Part shown: in pieces, positions 23,200 through 35,316 of the stretch
How positions within the stretch are numbered: the first letter of the stretch is position 1
Layout: each line of letters begins with the position of its first letter
DNA from: Adiantum capillus-veneris
Lineage: Eukaryota > Streptophyta > Polypodiopsida > Polypodiales > Pteridaceae
Direction of reading: 5' to 3'
Assembly (NCBI GenBank): GCA_014529385.2
Contig: CM043954.1
Span: 3,480,501 to 3,544,500, forward strand
Length of the DNA: 64,000 nucleotides
Translations under genes and position numbers: made by a program
Notes under the pieces: generated by a model
What the model was told of the DNA's origin: nothing
What the model saw: only the letters and a program-made list of their open reading frames with translations
Database searches by the model: none

Positions 23200-25395
23200 A
23201 TCTCCTTGAGGGGACGTTCCCATGTTGATGTGCAAGCATGGGTGTGTGCGAGACTACACACAGTTGGCTGTTAATCAATGAATGCATAATTCCATGCCTA
23301 CACATAGGGTAAACACGAGCAGGTGGTTTTGATCTTTAATTTGAATGAGTCATATTTCCATCCTCATTCACCTAGCTTCCATTTGATGATACTTTAAACA
23401 CACACAAATTGGTTTAAAGTTCATTTAGCATACATGATCACTTTATAACAATCATCCTCCAAGAAATCACACGTATCCAAGTGGACAGTTTAGTGAATGT
23501 CATTACATATGTGCGTCCCCCCTTGTCATCAACTAAGCCATCAAGCTTCCACACCAAGTCAATGGCTAATGCATGCAATAGATGTCAAAAAATAGAATTG
23601 AATCCAATACCTTATCAAAAAATTCTCATCAATTTGCGTACAATTTATTACCATATTGCCTTCAATTGAAGAAAGTCCGACTTGCATTTTGAGTTGGAAA
23701 ATTTCATGCACAAAATTGGCTTTGGTTCCATCAATTGGCCAATCCATGCACACCGCCTCAGTGATCAATTTAGTCAATCTAAGCCCATTTTATCAATCAT
23801 TGCAAACCAATTGCTCATATTCAATAACCCTAATCATCGAAACCCTGCCGAATTTGTCATCTTGGTTTGTATGTCTAAACTTGAGTGATTTTTAGGCACA
23901 ATTAGGCACACAAATGAATGCAAAATTTCCATGTTCATCACATTGATCAATCATTACCATGGCAATACATTAAAATTTTCCACAATTGAGCATCATTAAG
24001 TGATCTATTTCAATCTCAAAGGAAATTTTTATTACACACATCAACTATTTGGCCAAACCATCATTATAATTGGTAAAAATTACCAATTATTCATTTACAC
24101 ATTGAATTGTGCATGCCATTGATTGGCATACACACCCAAATTTAGACCAAAAGTGTATGAAAATAATCCATCAATTTCTCATTGCAATGCTAAAATTGCA
24201 ATCTCAATCAAGCATAAATGAATGCATGCATGCTTAATTTCTAAAACATTAACACTATTTTGACCCAATTGGGCAATGCACACACTAAACAATTAAGCAC
24301 AAAAGTTCAAATTTGGCTCAATTGGCAATGAGTTTAAGCTTATACCTAATGATTGCACACACTTTTCATGCACATTTCACGATAAAAAATCATTTGGGTG
24401 CCCCAATTGACCATCACTCATTCAAAATCAAGTGGTCTTGGATGGACACACACACACACACACACTCAAATTTTGTCCAGTTTTTTTTGGCATTTAGGCT
24501 TATCCAATGATTGAATTAGCCTTACATACACATCAATTACATGATTGCACACTCATATATCATCAAGTATCTCAATTTTTATGCATGCACACACTCAAGA
24601 TTAGGCGCACACACACTTGAATTTTATGGCAGTTTTTTCCCTCTTTGGTGCATTACACACACAATGATTTTTTATGCACACACATGAATTTTGTTGCAAA
24701 TCAAGCTTAATCTTGACACAAAATCATTCATTAGTCAAAATCGACCACCAATTTTATTCCAAAACAATCAATTAGGCTCTCAAAGTATGTCAATTGATTT
24801 ACACACCTAGTTTTAGCTATAAATTAGCAACACATCGGAGTCAAATTAATCCCAAAAATTAAATGGAGTAGACCAAGGCACTTACAATTGATTGCACTCA
24901 AGCTAATCCTTGCTACACGCAATGATTCCATCATGCACACACATGTTGTTGAGATGTCGAGCTCTACATCTTGAGCTGGCATCCACTACGGGTCTTGGCC
25001 GCTTACGACATTTACTCACTGGCGCGTTAGGTGACCGACACAGAGGATCTCTGCCAGTGATTCTACAGCTGGACTACACTTATAGTGCCAGCCTAGTACG
25101 CTTCTAGCGAGTTCACACTTAGTGACCGCATGTACATATGTACTACTTTTCAGCTTTAGCACTTAGTCATTTTGTACTCTCTTTTCTAGGAGAAGAAGAA
25201 GAAGCTTTCCATCTCTGTGTGCTTTGTGCTTGTCTTGTGTAGCTCTCTTGCATCCTCTTTCTTTACACATGTGTGGCTCTTCCAATTTTGGCCCAAAAAT
25301 TGACTATTGTAGGCAAAACATCAACCACTCAAATCATCAAATCAGGCACAAATTAGCACAATTAACTTGATTAGAGTGATGATTCCACCTCTTGT
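23200..25395. other. AT-rich sequence with cryptic repeats, no gene
   Basis: The stretch is full of recurring words such as AATTGGCAATG, CACACACACTCAA, AATTTTGT and GCATGCACACA, consistent with slippage-derived or degenerate satellite DNA. A CA run lies at 24443-24464. No reading frame has support. It could be noncoding retroelement sequence, but I see no diagnostic border. Confidence 0.4.
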
Positions 25396-25654
25396 AACGG
25401 GATTAAACATACATTACACTTCAAATGTTAGCGGTTAGGTTAGTAAAGTTAGTAAAAAATTAAAAAAAATTAGCATGGAAATGAAGAGAAATTAGCAATA
25501 GTTAGTGAGAAGTTAGTGACAGGGATTTAATATTTACGTAATTAGTTTAAATTTTGTGTGATCACAAGGTCTTATTGACACATTTATACGATTACACTAA
25601 ACATAATCACACAGAATCCGGTTAAGGGCGACCTGTAGGCCCACTAAATTTCCT

Positions 25655-25706
25655 CCGGGCTTTTCAATTTTTTCGACGGGCCCACCGGGAATATTGAAAA
25701 GCCCGG
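25655..25706. other. Long-arm hairpin near the left inverted end
   Basis: CCGGGCTTTTCAAT (25655-25668) and ATTGAAAAGCCCGG (25693-25706) form a perfect 14-bp stem. The related hairpin at 63334-63414 lies in inverted position. It suggests subterminal sequence of the proposed outer element. Confidence 0.7.
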
Positions 25707-25772
25707 CGGGCTCGCAGAATTATATATATGCGGGCCCGATCGGGACCGCTGGGTGTTATTTCTTGCTTTCAT

Positions 25773-25775
<3 letters not shown>

Positions 25776-25859
<84 letters not shown>
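25776..25859. repeat. (GA)n microsatellite
   Basis: About 42 GA units directly after the proposed left subterminal region. Confidence 0.95.
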
Positions 25860-25861
<2 letters not shown>

Positions 25862-26005
25862 GTCGACCACCTTTGCAGGTACGTCGAGAGGAGAGAGGGA
25901 GTCGTCTGGGAGCGTGCTCTACGTCGCAGTGCACGGCAGCAGCATAGTACCTGACCACACGATCCGGATATGTGTTGTGTGTGTGTATATGCGTTGTGTG
26001 ATAGC

Positions 26006-26137
26006 GTGCCTTTTATCGTATTGCGCGACAGTAGTAAGGTACCTTACCACACAATGGGAGTGTGTGTGTAAGCTGTTCTACGGAACAGTGCTTATCACGG
26101 GGACATCACCTCGGTGACGCGGGGAAGATGGTGTCCT
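26006..26137. other. Stem-loop series, left part (two units)
   Basis: Unit one: arms GTGCCTT (26006-26012) and AAGGTAC (26036-26042), loop containing TATCGTATTGCGCGAC. Unit two: arms GGACA (26101-26105) and TGTCC (26132-26136), loop containing TCGGTGACGCGGGG. The loop text TCGGTAACGCGGCT-like is shared with units right of gypsy-1 (50902-51254). A weaker earlier unit may lie near 25918-25955. Gypsy-1 inserted within this series. Function unknown. Confidence 0.55.
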
Positions 26138-26189
26138 TGTGTGTTAAGCCTAGGGAATTTTGGATGTTTTACCTTAGTGGAATTTGGAA

Positions 26190-26410
26190 TGTTAAATTTT
26201 GTATTTTTGGGATTCCAAGGGGTGTTCTTGGGAAAGGGCGTTGCCAATTAGTATTCTCGAATTATGTAACTGTCGACCAGTGTCTTCTTGGGAACGTGAA
26301 AGCAAAATTTATGGCGGATTTAGTCTGTTGTCAGTTTCTGTGTTCTGTTCCAGTTCCAGTTCCATTCTAATTCTCGTGTTTGTCTATTCTGAATGTCTAT
26401 GCCTTAAACA
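26190..26410 (+). mobile_element. Gypsy-1 5' LTR (221 bp)
   Basis: It starts TGTTAA and ends TTAAACA, and has the same length as the copy at 50665-50885. I count 15 substitutions between them (about 7%). A TGGCGATCACGG primer-like site follows at 26413, for which I cannot name the tRNA. The flanks TGGAA and TTGTG do not form a target duplication. Confidence 0.85.
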
Positions 26411-26666
26411 CTTGGCGATCACGGTGTAAGTGTGATGTAACATGGACGGATTCAAGTTTCTCTTGTAGGAACGAATGCTGTGGGGTAGTGAAAGGTTTAG
26501 TTGAATGGAGGGAGGATTTTCAAAATAGTGTGAGTTGGTATGGGTGGTTGGCTGCACTCTGGAGGAAGCGGAAGAGGATACATTCCCATATTGGACAAGG
26601 TCAGTTGCTAGGCGGTTTCCATAGTTTTATGGGCGAGATGGTCAGCGTTCGGAACTGCAGGGAATT

Positions 26667-28034
26667 TTGGATTATACTGGGATGCATCGAGTTTCTATAG
26701 GGGAAGATTCAGATGATACTGTGGAGGATTTGGATGGCGCAGAGGATTATTTAAGTGATCGATGGAAAGAAGAAGTAGCGAATGAAGAACAAGATATATT
26801 TCCGCGGCTATTGGCGGTTTCAGTTGTTCAACATGCATTAGTAGCGAGAAGGAGATTGATTTTTGATCCGTTGGGAAGTACCAGTGCAGAAAATCTTGTA
26901 CAACCAGGTGGACCTACAAATATGGCGGTGGCTAGGCAGGATATGCACGTCAAATTCCGGACCTTTTCTGGAAAGTCGAAAGAAGACCTAATTGCCACAT
27001 ATCTCAATTACGAGACAAGATGGCAGGCGAGAGGATTTTCCGGAGTGTACGATGTCCAAGCTAAGATGCGCTAGTTTGAGGCTACATTGGATGGGAAGGC
27101 TATGCAATGGTTCAGTAATTTTCCAGCAGGTCATTTTGTTGATTATGATGGTTTGAAAGCAGCATTTTTTAATAGGTTCAGAAGGGAAAAGACTCCACAT
27201 GATGTGTTGACCAAGCTTAGGGAAGTGAAATAAAGGAAAATGTTTGTTGAGGATTATGCACAAAAGTTTAATCAATATGTGAGAAGGTTGACTGCTCAAG
27301 AAAGGCCAATTGATGAAATGCTTGCTGGATATTTTTTGAATGGATTAAGGAAGGAATTGAAGAATTTTGTTGCTGCCGTTGATCTTGCAGGTGGCTACAA
27401 GCATTAGTGGAAATAGCTCAAAGAGTAGAGAAAAGGTTTGGGGACTCTCATGGGAAAGCAGCCAAGAGGTCATCTAAAGAAAAGAAGAAAAGCAGGTCAA
27501 GAAAAAGAAGAGGTCAGATAATTCGGATTCGGACAGCGATTCGGATTCGGAAACTGATACGGATTTAGATACGGAAATGGATTCTGATAGTGAAGAGATT
27601 CCAGTGAGGATTCGGATTCAGAAGGAGATGAGGATAAGAAGAAGAAAAACAAGAAGAAGTGGAAGAAAAAGTCTAAAGAGAAAGAGGATAGAGTGGAGAA
27701 ATTGGTGGCAAAGAAATTGAAGAAGTTGGGAGTGCAGAAAGTTGTGGAATCAAAAACCCCTCATTGTGAAATTTGTGTTAAGGATGGGCATTGGACAGAG
27801 GAATGTTGGTTTAATCCGAATTTCAGGGGCGTTGTACCAAAAAAGATTCAGCAGAAGATACAGCAACAAGGACCTCAAACTCATGGGGTGTTTCCAGAGA
27901 CAGTAGGAAGGCAAAGGATGTTCAATAATCAAGGTTGGCAAAGGCAACAACCGTATTTTGGGTGGAGACCACAGTTTAATCAAGGGGGACCATCATTTAG
28001 AGGTAATTTCAATTCGGGAGGAGGACCGAGATAG
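26667..28034 (+). pseudogene. Gypsy-1 gag
   Basis: The frame from 26667 has DMHVKFRTFSGKSKEDLIAT, then YNYETRW-type text, a TAG at 27072, and AMQWFSNFPAGHFVDYDGLK with FNRFRREK, the Retrotrans_gag capsid pattern. Another stop lies near 27231 and a frameshift near 27390. An Asp/Ser-rich tract (about 27520-27600) and a Lys/Arg-rich tract follow. The zinc knuckle CEICVKDGHWTEEC (C-x2-C-x4-H-x4-C) is intact at about 27762-27806, and the C-terminal Gln/Gly-rich tail ends at 28034. Gag packages the element RNA. This copy is broken in several places. Confidence 0.8.
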
Positions 28035-28520
28035 GGAGGATCGAAAAATTCAAGACCCCCGTGGGGGGGAAATTGGGATCACCAGAGCAGCGTTGGCAGA
28101 ATTGGTAGCCACAACCACAAGGATGGAATCAGTCGGTTTGGAATTATCAAGGGGGGAATTAGCAACAGCCTAGGGGGCAAGTGCCGCAGTTGCCAGCACC
28201 ACCAGCACAGTCATCTGAAGCAAACAAAGATCCGGGAAGTAGTTTGATAGTGGTAGAATCATTTCAGGATCAAGGGGTGAATGAAGCCGCTATGGATTGT
28301 CAACCGGAATGTGATTGTTCTAAATGTTTGCAAGAGAAAGTAGATGTATTAGTGACAACAAGGTCAAAAGCAAGGTTGAAACCTCCACTGGACTAGGAGG
28401 AGCAGAAGGAGATTTGGGATGAGGTAGCTGAAGATTTGATAGAAAAGGATCAATAGCAGAGCAAACTTAAATCAAAGGAGAAAGGAATAAAAAAGGAGGA
28501 GAAGAGAAAGGACGGACGTC

Positions 28521-30530
28521 TTGTTTGAAGAGTTAACGAATTCCTCTATACATTTTACCTTGGATCAGTTGTTGTCATTAGTTCCAATTTTCAGAGATAA
28601 ATTATATACAGTGATGCGAAGGTCAAAGACTGTTCCGAGTATGAAAGAGGTGCAACAGACAGTTCAGAGTTGCCAGATTAGCCCGGAGGATGTGGATTTT
28701 TCAGTACCAACACTGTCGTTGGAATTTAATAACCACAAATTTGGATGTTCTATTGGATGGTGGATTAGGGGTCAACATACTTTCGGAATCGGAATTTTTA
28801 AGGATGCAAGATGTCAGGCTGGAACCAGCTCCATTTCAGGTGTGTATGGTTGATTAGAGAAGAGTTCAACCAGTGGGGATGTTAAGGAGGCAAGGAATTA
28901 TCATTCATGGATTGCAGTTTATGGTAAACTTTGTAGTCATCAGGATGACGGATTCAAAAAATACCTATTCTATGTTTTTGGGGAGGCCATTGTTTCGGAC
29001 AGCTAAGCTAAAACAGGATTGGGGAAAAAATTAAGTGACGGTTAAGAAAGGAAGGAGAGAAGTTAGGTTACCAATGGGGCCGAAGAAGGAATTGTCAGAA
29101 GAGACGAAGCCAATATTGGCACAAGCAATTAACATGTCTGAAGGATTGGAGGATGATGAAGAAGCATATTTCCTAGCAGCAAATCCAACAATTGTTCCGG
29201 TATTTGAGGTAGATGTAGAGCGGATCATTGACAAATATGCAGAGAAAGAGAACATTTTGGAAATTGATCAGTTGTAGAGGAATACAGATGGTGGGGAACA
29301 GGACATTTTAGAAGAGAAGAAAATCCAAGAGGAAACTGTGGTGGAGGATTCGGAATTGGAGCCAAAGGAGGCCATTCAAAGAGCCAGGCTCTGTATGATA
29401 AGATGATAAAGAAAGTTTCTCGAGTTAAGGAGGATGATTTACAGGATCTCAATTTGGGGACGGAGGATCATCCAAATATGGTAAGAGTTAGTGTTCATTT
29501 GGAGGATGGCTTCAAGAAGGACTTGAAGGAATTACTATTGAAGTATATTGACGTCTTTGCATGGGATTATTCTGATTTGAAAGGCATGGATCCTCAAGTG
29601 TACAAGCATCATATAAATTTGAGAACGGATGATGTTCCATTGATTCAACAAAGATATAGGATGAATCCAAATTATGCCAAGCAGATGAAAGAGGAATTGG
29701 AAAAATTGCTGAATGCAGGATTCATAGTGCCAGTGGATCAGGCGGAATGGTTGTCACCAATTGTAGTGGTACCCAAGAAGTCGGGGAAATTAAGGGTTTG
29801 TGTGGATTACAGAAAATTGAATGCAACAATAGTTTCAAATCCATTTCCATTGCCTTTTATTGATTTAGTTCTCGATGATGTAGCGGGACATGAGATGTAC
29901 ACTTTTTTTTAATGGATTTTCAGGGTACAATCAAATACCAATGGTTGAGGAGAGTATTGAAAAAACTGCTTTTATCATAGAATGGGGAGCTTTTGCATAT
30001 ACAGTGATGAGCTTTGGATTGGAGAATGGACCACCATTGTTTTCGAAGGCAGCTTTTAAAACCTTTGAGCCACATTTGACAGATTTTATGAGGATTTTTA
30101 TGGATGATTTTTCAGTTTTTGGGGAAAAAGTCAGGCATTTGGAATATTTGAGAAAGTGTTTTGAAAGATGTAGGATGTTTCGGATGTCACTTAATCCCTA
30201 GAAGTGTGCAATAGCAGTACAGAAGGGAAATTTGTTGGGACATATCATCTCTCAAGAAGGATTGTCGATTGATGGGGACAAGATTAGTGCAATTAAGAAA
30301 GTGATAGCTCCAAAAAATTTGAAGGAGTGATGCGGTTTGTTGGACAGATCAAATGGCATGGTAGGTATTTATGGTATTTGGCGGATGTGAGCACACCACT
30401 TAGTCATTTTACTAAGAAGGAAGTGGAATTCGTTTGGGGAGAAGCTCAAGAAAAGGCTTTTCAGATTATCAAAAAGATGTTGGTGGTTTCACCTATACTT
30501 CAACCACGGGCCAAGGAACATTTTTGTTGA
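28521..30530 (+). pseudogene. Gypsy-1 protease and reverse transcriptase, truncated
   Basis: The protease shows LDGGLGVNILSE (about 28755) and FLGRPLFRTAK (about 28977), i.e. Asp-Gly-Gly where retropepsins usually have Asp-Ser/Thr-Gly. Reverse transcriptase from 29403 has the palm WLSPIVVVPKKSGKLRVCVD and YRKLNA, then a frameshift in the T-run at about 29902. It continues with NGFSGYNQIPM and the catalytic FMDDFSVFG (about 30100), then LGHIISQEG and FVGQIKWHGRYLWYLADVST. RNase H and nearly all of integrase are missing: the text jumps at about 30525-30545 to an integrase C-terminal end. The element is therefore internally deleted and could move only with helper proteins. Confidence 0.8.
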
Positions 30531-30734
30531 AAGATGTTTTTGGAACAAAGATTTTGAAACCTGTGTTTTAGGACAAAGTACTCCACTGTTCATGCTCACA
30601 AGCACGACACAGACAACATACTTGTCATTTGGTGACACGACTAACCCGTAGGTGCACGGAGGCAATCTCGTTAGCTTGTCAGGCTGAGACCAACCTACAC
30701 ATACGCACTTCTATGATGCATCAATCACTAATCC

Positions 30735-30979
30735 TCGGGGGGTTCACTATGTGTAAAACTATCATATCATGTGTGTTCAAGACATGTTTGTAAAAACCCT
30801 TATCTGTGAATTTTTTAAGGAATAAAATGTACCCTTTTCTTTTAAAATCTATAATTTTTTTCAAATTTGAAAAATAGTATCCCTTTTGTATATATATTTT
30901 TGTAAGTTTCAAGAACTTTAAATACCCTTCTGTTGAACTCACGTGATAGGTTACATTTTTCTTAGGTGACCTACCCGGG
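30735..30979. mobile_element. Mutator-like MITE with 9-bp target duplication
   Basis: It is flanked by CACTAATCC at 30726-30734 and 30980-30988; the other LTR has this word once, which gives the empty site. The ends TCGGGGGGTTCAC... and ...GTGACCTACCCGGG are imperfect inverted repeats of about 46 bp, sharing TATCAYGTG and GTTCAA. A 9-bp duplication is typical of MULEs. No coding capacity. Confidence 0.88.
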
Positions 30980-31432
30980 CACTAATCCTTGTTAACTCCA
31001 ATCCACTCTATCCCTAAACGCTCATAACACTGTTTACACATCAAATGAACTCGGAATCGCTTCAAAATTGCTAGGCACCATCCCCTCACTAGGATACACT
31101 TACCTATAAGTCCAATCTCACTAGATTATAACCCAAGCTACCTCAAATACAGTCGCGATAGACTCACAGGTCATAACCTAAAAGGGTGTGAAACCTAAGT
31201 CTATGAACATCTATGCGTAGCTAATCTCGCCCTCGTTCCATAAAGTACTTGATTGTTGAAAACAAACACCGTTTGTGCTACTTACAAGCAAAACAAGCTC
31301 GTAGGAAGATCGCTCGCAAACAACTCGAAGATGCGAATGCGTGGCATGGGCGCGTAGCTCTCGGAGAGGCTACTGCGATGGTGTGGTCGCTTCGTGAATC
31401 CGGGGAGGGAGATGCGCGTAGCAAAGAGGATA

Positions 31433-31435
<3 letters not shown>

Positions 31436-31508
<73 letters not shown>
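31436..31508. repeat. (CT)n microsatellite in gypsy-2 3' LTR
   Basis: About 36 CT units; the 5' LTR has only eight or so at the matching place (about 50254-50269), so the tract expanded after insertion. Confidence 0.9.
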
Positions 31509-31512
<4 letters not shown>

Positions 31513-31967
31513 CGTACGACACCGAATTAATGATTCAAAATGTTATTAAAAAATGGTTCTAAGGTGACCTTTATACTTTAGTCACCTTAGCTCAAAATGT
31601 ACATGGGATTTTAATTGAGTTCTACTCATCATAATTACAAAGTGGAAACGCATTGCGTCCCGGCCAACTAATAAATCTATACATAATCCAGACAATTGGA
31701 TAAAGATGGTAGAAGTCATTGGCATTACAAAGGGAATTTGATAGTCATTACAAAGGGACTTTATACAACTGTTGGGATCCAACACTCCCCACCTCCTAGT
31801 TCATGTCTACCATGACATGACTGGCTTCGTCTTCAATGTCTTTGTCTTCTTTCCAGGTTTATTTGATGTAGAAAGGCATCGTATCTCGTAGATTCGCTTG
31901 CCATTAATGGGCCAAAAATTTGTGACTTGTACATGAAGAAGCTGGTGTAAAATGCTTTTTCGAATGT

Positions 31968-34900
31968 CTAGAGACGGTAGCTGGGCAAAAACATGAGCCG
32001 TCTGAAGTATGTGTACAAAACTGGCTCTGTAGGTGGTACACTAAGATCATATGATAGCTCCGATATGTTTCTTTCCGTATCCATGAACTCTGAACTCCAG
32101 CTCTCTGAAAACGTTGTGAGGCAAGCCAAAAATATCCTAGCTATTTTACAAAGCATTTTGCAGGACGGGTCGGGAGAGCCTCCGAATTCCACAATGGAGC
32201 CCTGAAGGGTTTTCACCCTGTAAGAACCGGATATTCTCTCTCCTTCGGCCGGTCCTAACAAAACTGGATAGTTCAGCCATGTGGGATTTCTACTTTGTAA
32301 GGATTTATGTTGGCTGTAAGTATAAGTTCTTGGTGTTGGGCAAAAAGTTCTATCATCTCTGAGCTCAGGTGGTGCATTCACTAAGTGGATTAGGTTGTTA
32401 GGATGATCCAATAGCCATTGACACCTCCACTTTGGCTGGCTATCTATGATTCTGCTTTGTTGTTCTTGAACCTGTAAATCTCCTTCAAATAGTGGCACTT
32501 GCTCTTCCTTTGCTAGCTGCTGTTGATGTGTCAATGTTTCATATTTTAGCGAAGCATAGGGTAACATATTTCAACAGAGCATAGGGTAACATCGAGCATT
32601 CCACTCTTCCCATAGCTCTGTTTTTGTCTTGCTTGATCTAGAGAGTTCTCATAGCATTTCCCTCTCTAGTTTCATGGCCTTGTGCCACATCATATCTGAC
32701 TGCTTTTCCATCTCTTCGGCTAGCTTTTGGTCTTCAAGTTTTGTGATTGAATCTTCGTCTTCTTCTTGGTTGTTGGAGCCAACTTGATCATTTGAGTATC
32801 TGGGGGCCCTTGGTCCTCTGATCCTTCCTCATACTCATCATCACCACCATATAGATCTGCCAGGCCCACCAAATCCATGGCCTCCTTCACTGTGTGCACC
32901 CTCACCTGCCCGTGGGGTTGGCTTGCAATTTGGAGATTTACAATTTGTGCAGCCATTGTTTGATTATCGATTCGGAGTGTTTGGAATTCCATCGCCTTTT
33001 GGACTGCAACATCTTCCAATTCCTTGACTCTGTTGTGCCGATTCTCATTTTCTTCCTTGATGGACTTGAAAGCGAGGCTTTCTCTTTCACTATCTTGAGC
33101 TGGTCTTTACTGTTGTTCGCTTTGTAAGTCCGCTATTTGCTTTTGCAACTGATCCTCAGCTCTAAGTGCACTTTTATCTATCATCAACCTCTGTTTTCTT
33201 TCCAATTTTAGCTCTCTCTTCAGTGCCTCCACGTCTTCTTGCGGTTGGGCCACTGGTGTTGCTGGTAGCAACGTCTTTTGCTTATTTGCTCTTTCTATCT
33301 CCCTTGCCTGTATGTCCGTCTCAGTGCTCTCAAATCCTTCACTTCAATTTGTAAGTCATCAATTATGACTTGTAAATTTTTGACTACCTCCAGGGCATCT
33401 TGCTTTTCTGCCATCAACCTCTGGATTTGTTCATCTCTATCATTGACATCTTCAAGAAACACAGAGATGGTGTCTTCACAAATAGCATTGAAACTTTCTG
33501 ACTCCTGGAAATTTTCCTTGAGGAGGTCTATTCTGCTTTTGAGAACCGAGATCTCAGCATCTTTAATGCTAATCAATTTAAGGTTGTCATCTCTTTGCTC
33601 CTACAACTTCAGAACCTCTTGCTGGGTTGTCTCCAATCTCTTTTCGTTAGCCCTGTTCTGATCGGCTAACAACCGACTGTGCAGTCTTACTTGGTTTTGT
33701 AGAGTCTCCATTGCCCCCAAATCCAAGATGATACTAGCTCCCAACTCAATTACTTGAGAAGAGGACGCTTCTTGTTCTTTTGTCAGATCTACCTCTATGT
33801 GCTTGCCTTTATCAAGGTGTGATACCGTTCCAGTGGGTGGATGGCCATCTATCCTTTCTTCTTCTTCTCTATGGGGTGGTGTAGGGACTCTCTCATCATG
33901 GGATGAGCTCTCTGGATGTGGAGGAGAGTCGGCAGGTGGAGTTGGTTGCCTTTCACTTGACTCTTGCCTTGGAGGAGGTGGTGGTGTTTCCTCATCTATT
34001 GTAGTTGGCCTCAATTGATCTCTTAATGTTTGGAGATCCTCCTCTTCAAGTGGAAGCTCTGGCTCATCTGTAGCATTCCTCTCTTCGATGTACTTTCAAA
34101 CCAGTCCAACTCAAAGGCTGGATTTTTGGCATTCTTCGTTCTTGGTGTGTAAGAGCTACTAGAGGGTTTCCAAGTGGTGCCTACATCGCCTCGTAGAGAT
34201 CTTTCTAGTACAAAGCCTTCTAGAATTCTCTCCATCTTTGCCACCTTCTGCAATCTGGTGTTGTTCTCAATTTTCGCTTTCCGCTTCTTTAATCTCAAGT
34301 TCTCTTCTTCAACACTTCTTTCTTCTTCCCTCTTTTCATGTGTCTTCTGGTGACCCTTTCCAGCCTGCGTCCTCCAATGGTGTTAGTAGAGGGAGGTCCT
34401 CGCCTTTGTGGTCTGTCTTCAATATTCTCTCATAGTACCAACCAGTTGTTCTATTAAGGAGTAGGTGGTAGCTGATCTGTCTCTCCTATGGCATGGTATA
34501 TCATTTTGGTGAGTACTTCTCCTCCTGCAATATAATTTGGCTTGTACTGCTGTAGCTTTGTCACTTCCTCGAATAGATATGATGCATGATCTATATAGAA
34601 ATCATGTTTCATTCCCATAGCCCAGGTCATTGTTGTTGAGATGACCCCGTGTGGTGTAGTGTATTTAGGCGGTCTCTTGCTATAGCTCAACAAACATTGA
34701 CTATATACCTGTGTCACTACCCTCACTTCTGGGTGTTTGCTATGAGTTCAAAAGACGGCAGTTTGGATCTTTGCAGGGAGACTGTGAGATTCTTCATTCT
34801 TTCTCTTATGTTGGCTCCTTGATCAGACACTTTTAAAGCTTCTTTGATGATTTCCTTGGTGATCTGAATCTCCATCATCTCATTATCCATGCTTGCAACC

Positions 34901-35316
34901 CTGCAAGTTCCGTCTTCTTGGATAGTCTCAATTAGTTGTTGTACTCTCTTGAAATCTATCCCCACTGGTGGTAGTGAAACAAAGTCCCATAAGCCAACTT
35001 TCTTCAGCCATGATCTTTGCGGCGATCTTTTCAGGTAGTTTTTTGCCTCCTTGGGGATCATTACTGTATCCACTAAATTTCCTTTGCCATCCATATAGGA
35101 ACCTTGGTAGATTTGGAGAGCTGCTGCCTGTTGCACTTCTGCAGGTATCCATGTGGCTGCTGGCTTAAATGAATTTTGTAGAAGTGTATAGGGTGTTGCA
35201 CCATCCGTTGCCAGGTTCTTGCCTTTTCTTTTCCCGGAGAAGCATCCATGGATCCTGTATCCACAAGTAATGGTTAATTTATAAACATAGTACCTCTTTT
35301 CTAAATTGATTATCAC
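31968..35316 (-). pseudogene. Gypsy-2 3' extra ORF with coiled coil
   Basis: A chain of minus-strand frames stays in the same general order with only frame changes and stops: 35316-34723 (LLQNSFKPAATWIPAEVQ, RSWLKKVGLWDFVSLPPVGI, MEIQITKEIIKEAL), 34726-34454, 34298-34023, 34014-33601 (Pro/Glu-rich, then LQNQVRLHSRLLADQNRANE), 33576-33295 (heptad-rich, ISVLKSRIDLLKENFQESES), 33019-32720 and 32567-31968. The original protein would have been about 1,100 residues with an N-terminal globular part, a charged Pro-rich hinge and a long coiled coil. The N-terminal part loosely recalls plant transposon-associated ORFs, but I cannot name a family. Its position between integrase and 3' LTR marks it as an accessory gene of the element. 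Confidence 0.6.

Larger units (their letters stand above)
30564..31784 (-). mobile_element. Gypsy-2 3' LTR (with nested MITE)
   Basis: In minus orientation it runs TGTTGGATCC...CCTAAAACA. It is 298 bp longer than its partner because of a 245-bp MITE plus a 9-bp duplication and a longer CT microsatellite (31436-31508). In the first 170 bp I see about 14 differences from the 5' LTR. Confidence 0.9.

Noticed and set aside
32894-34435. Plus-strand frames across 32.9-34.4 kb
   Set aside because: They are antisense shadows of the gypsy-2 coiled-coil ORF.
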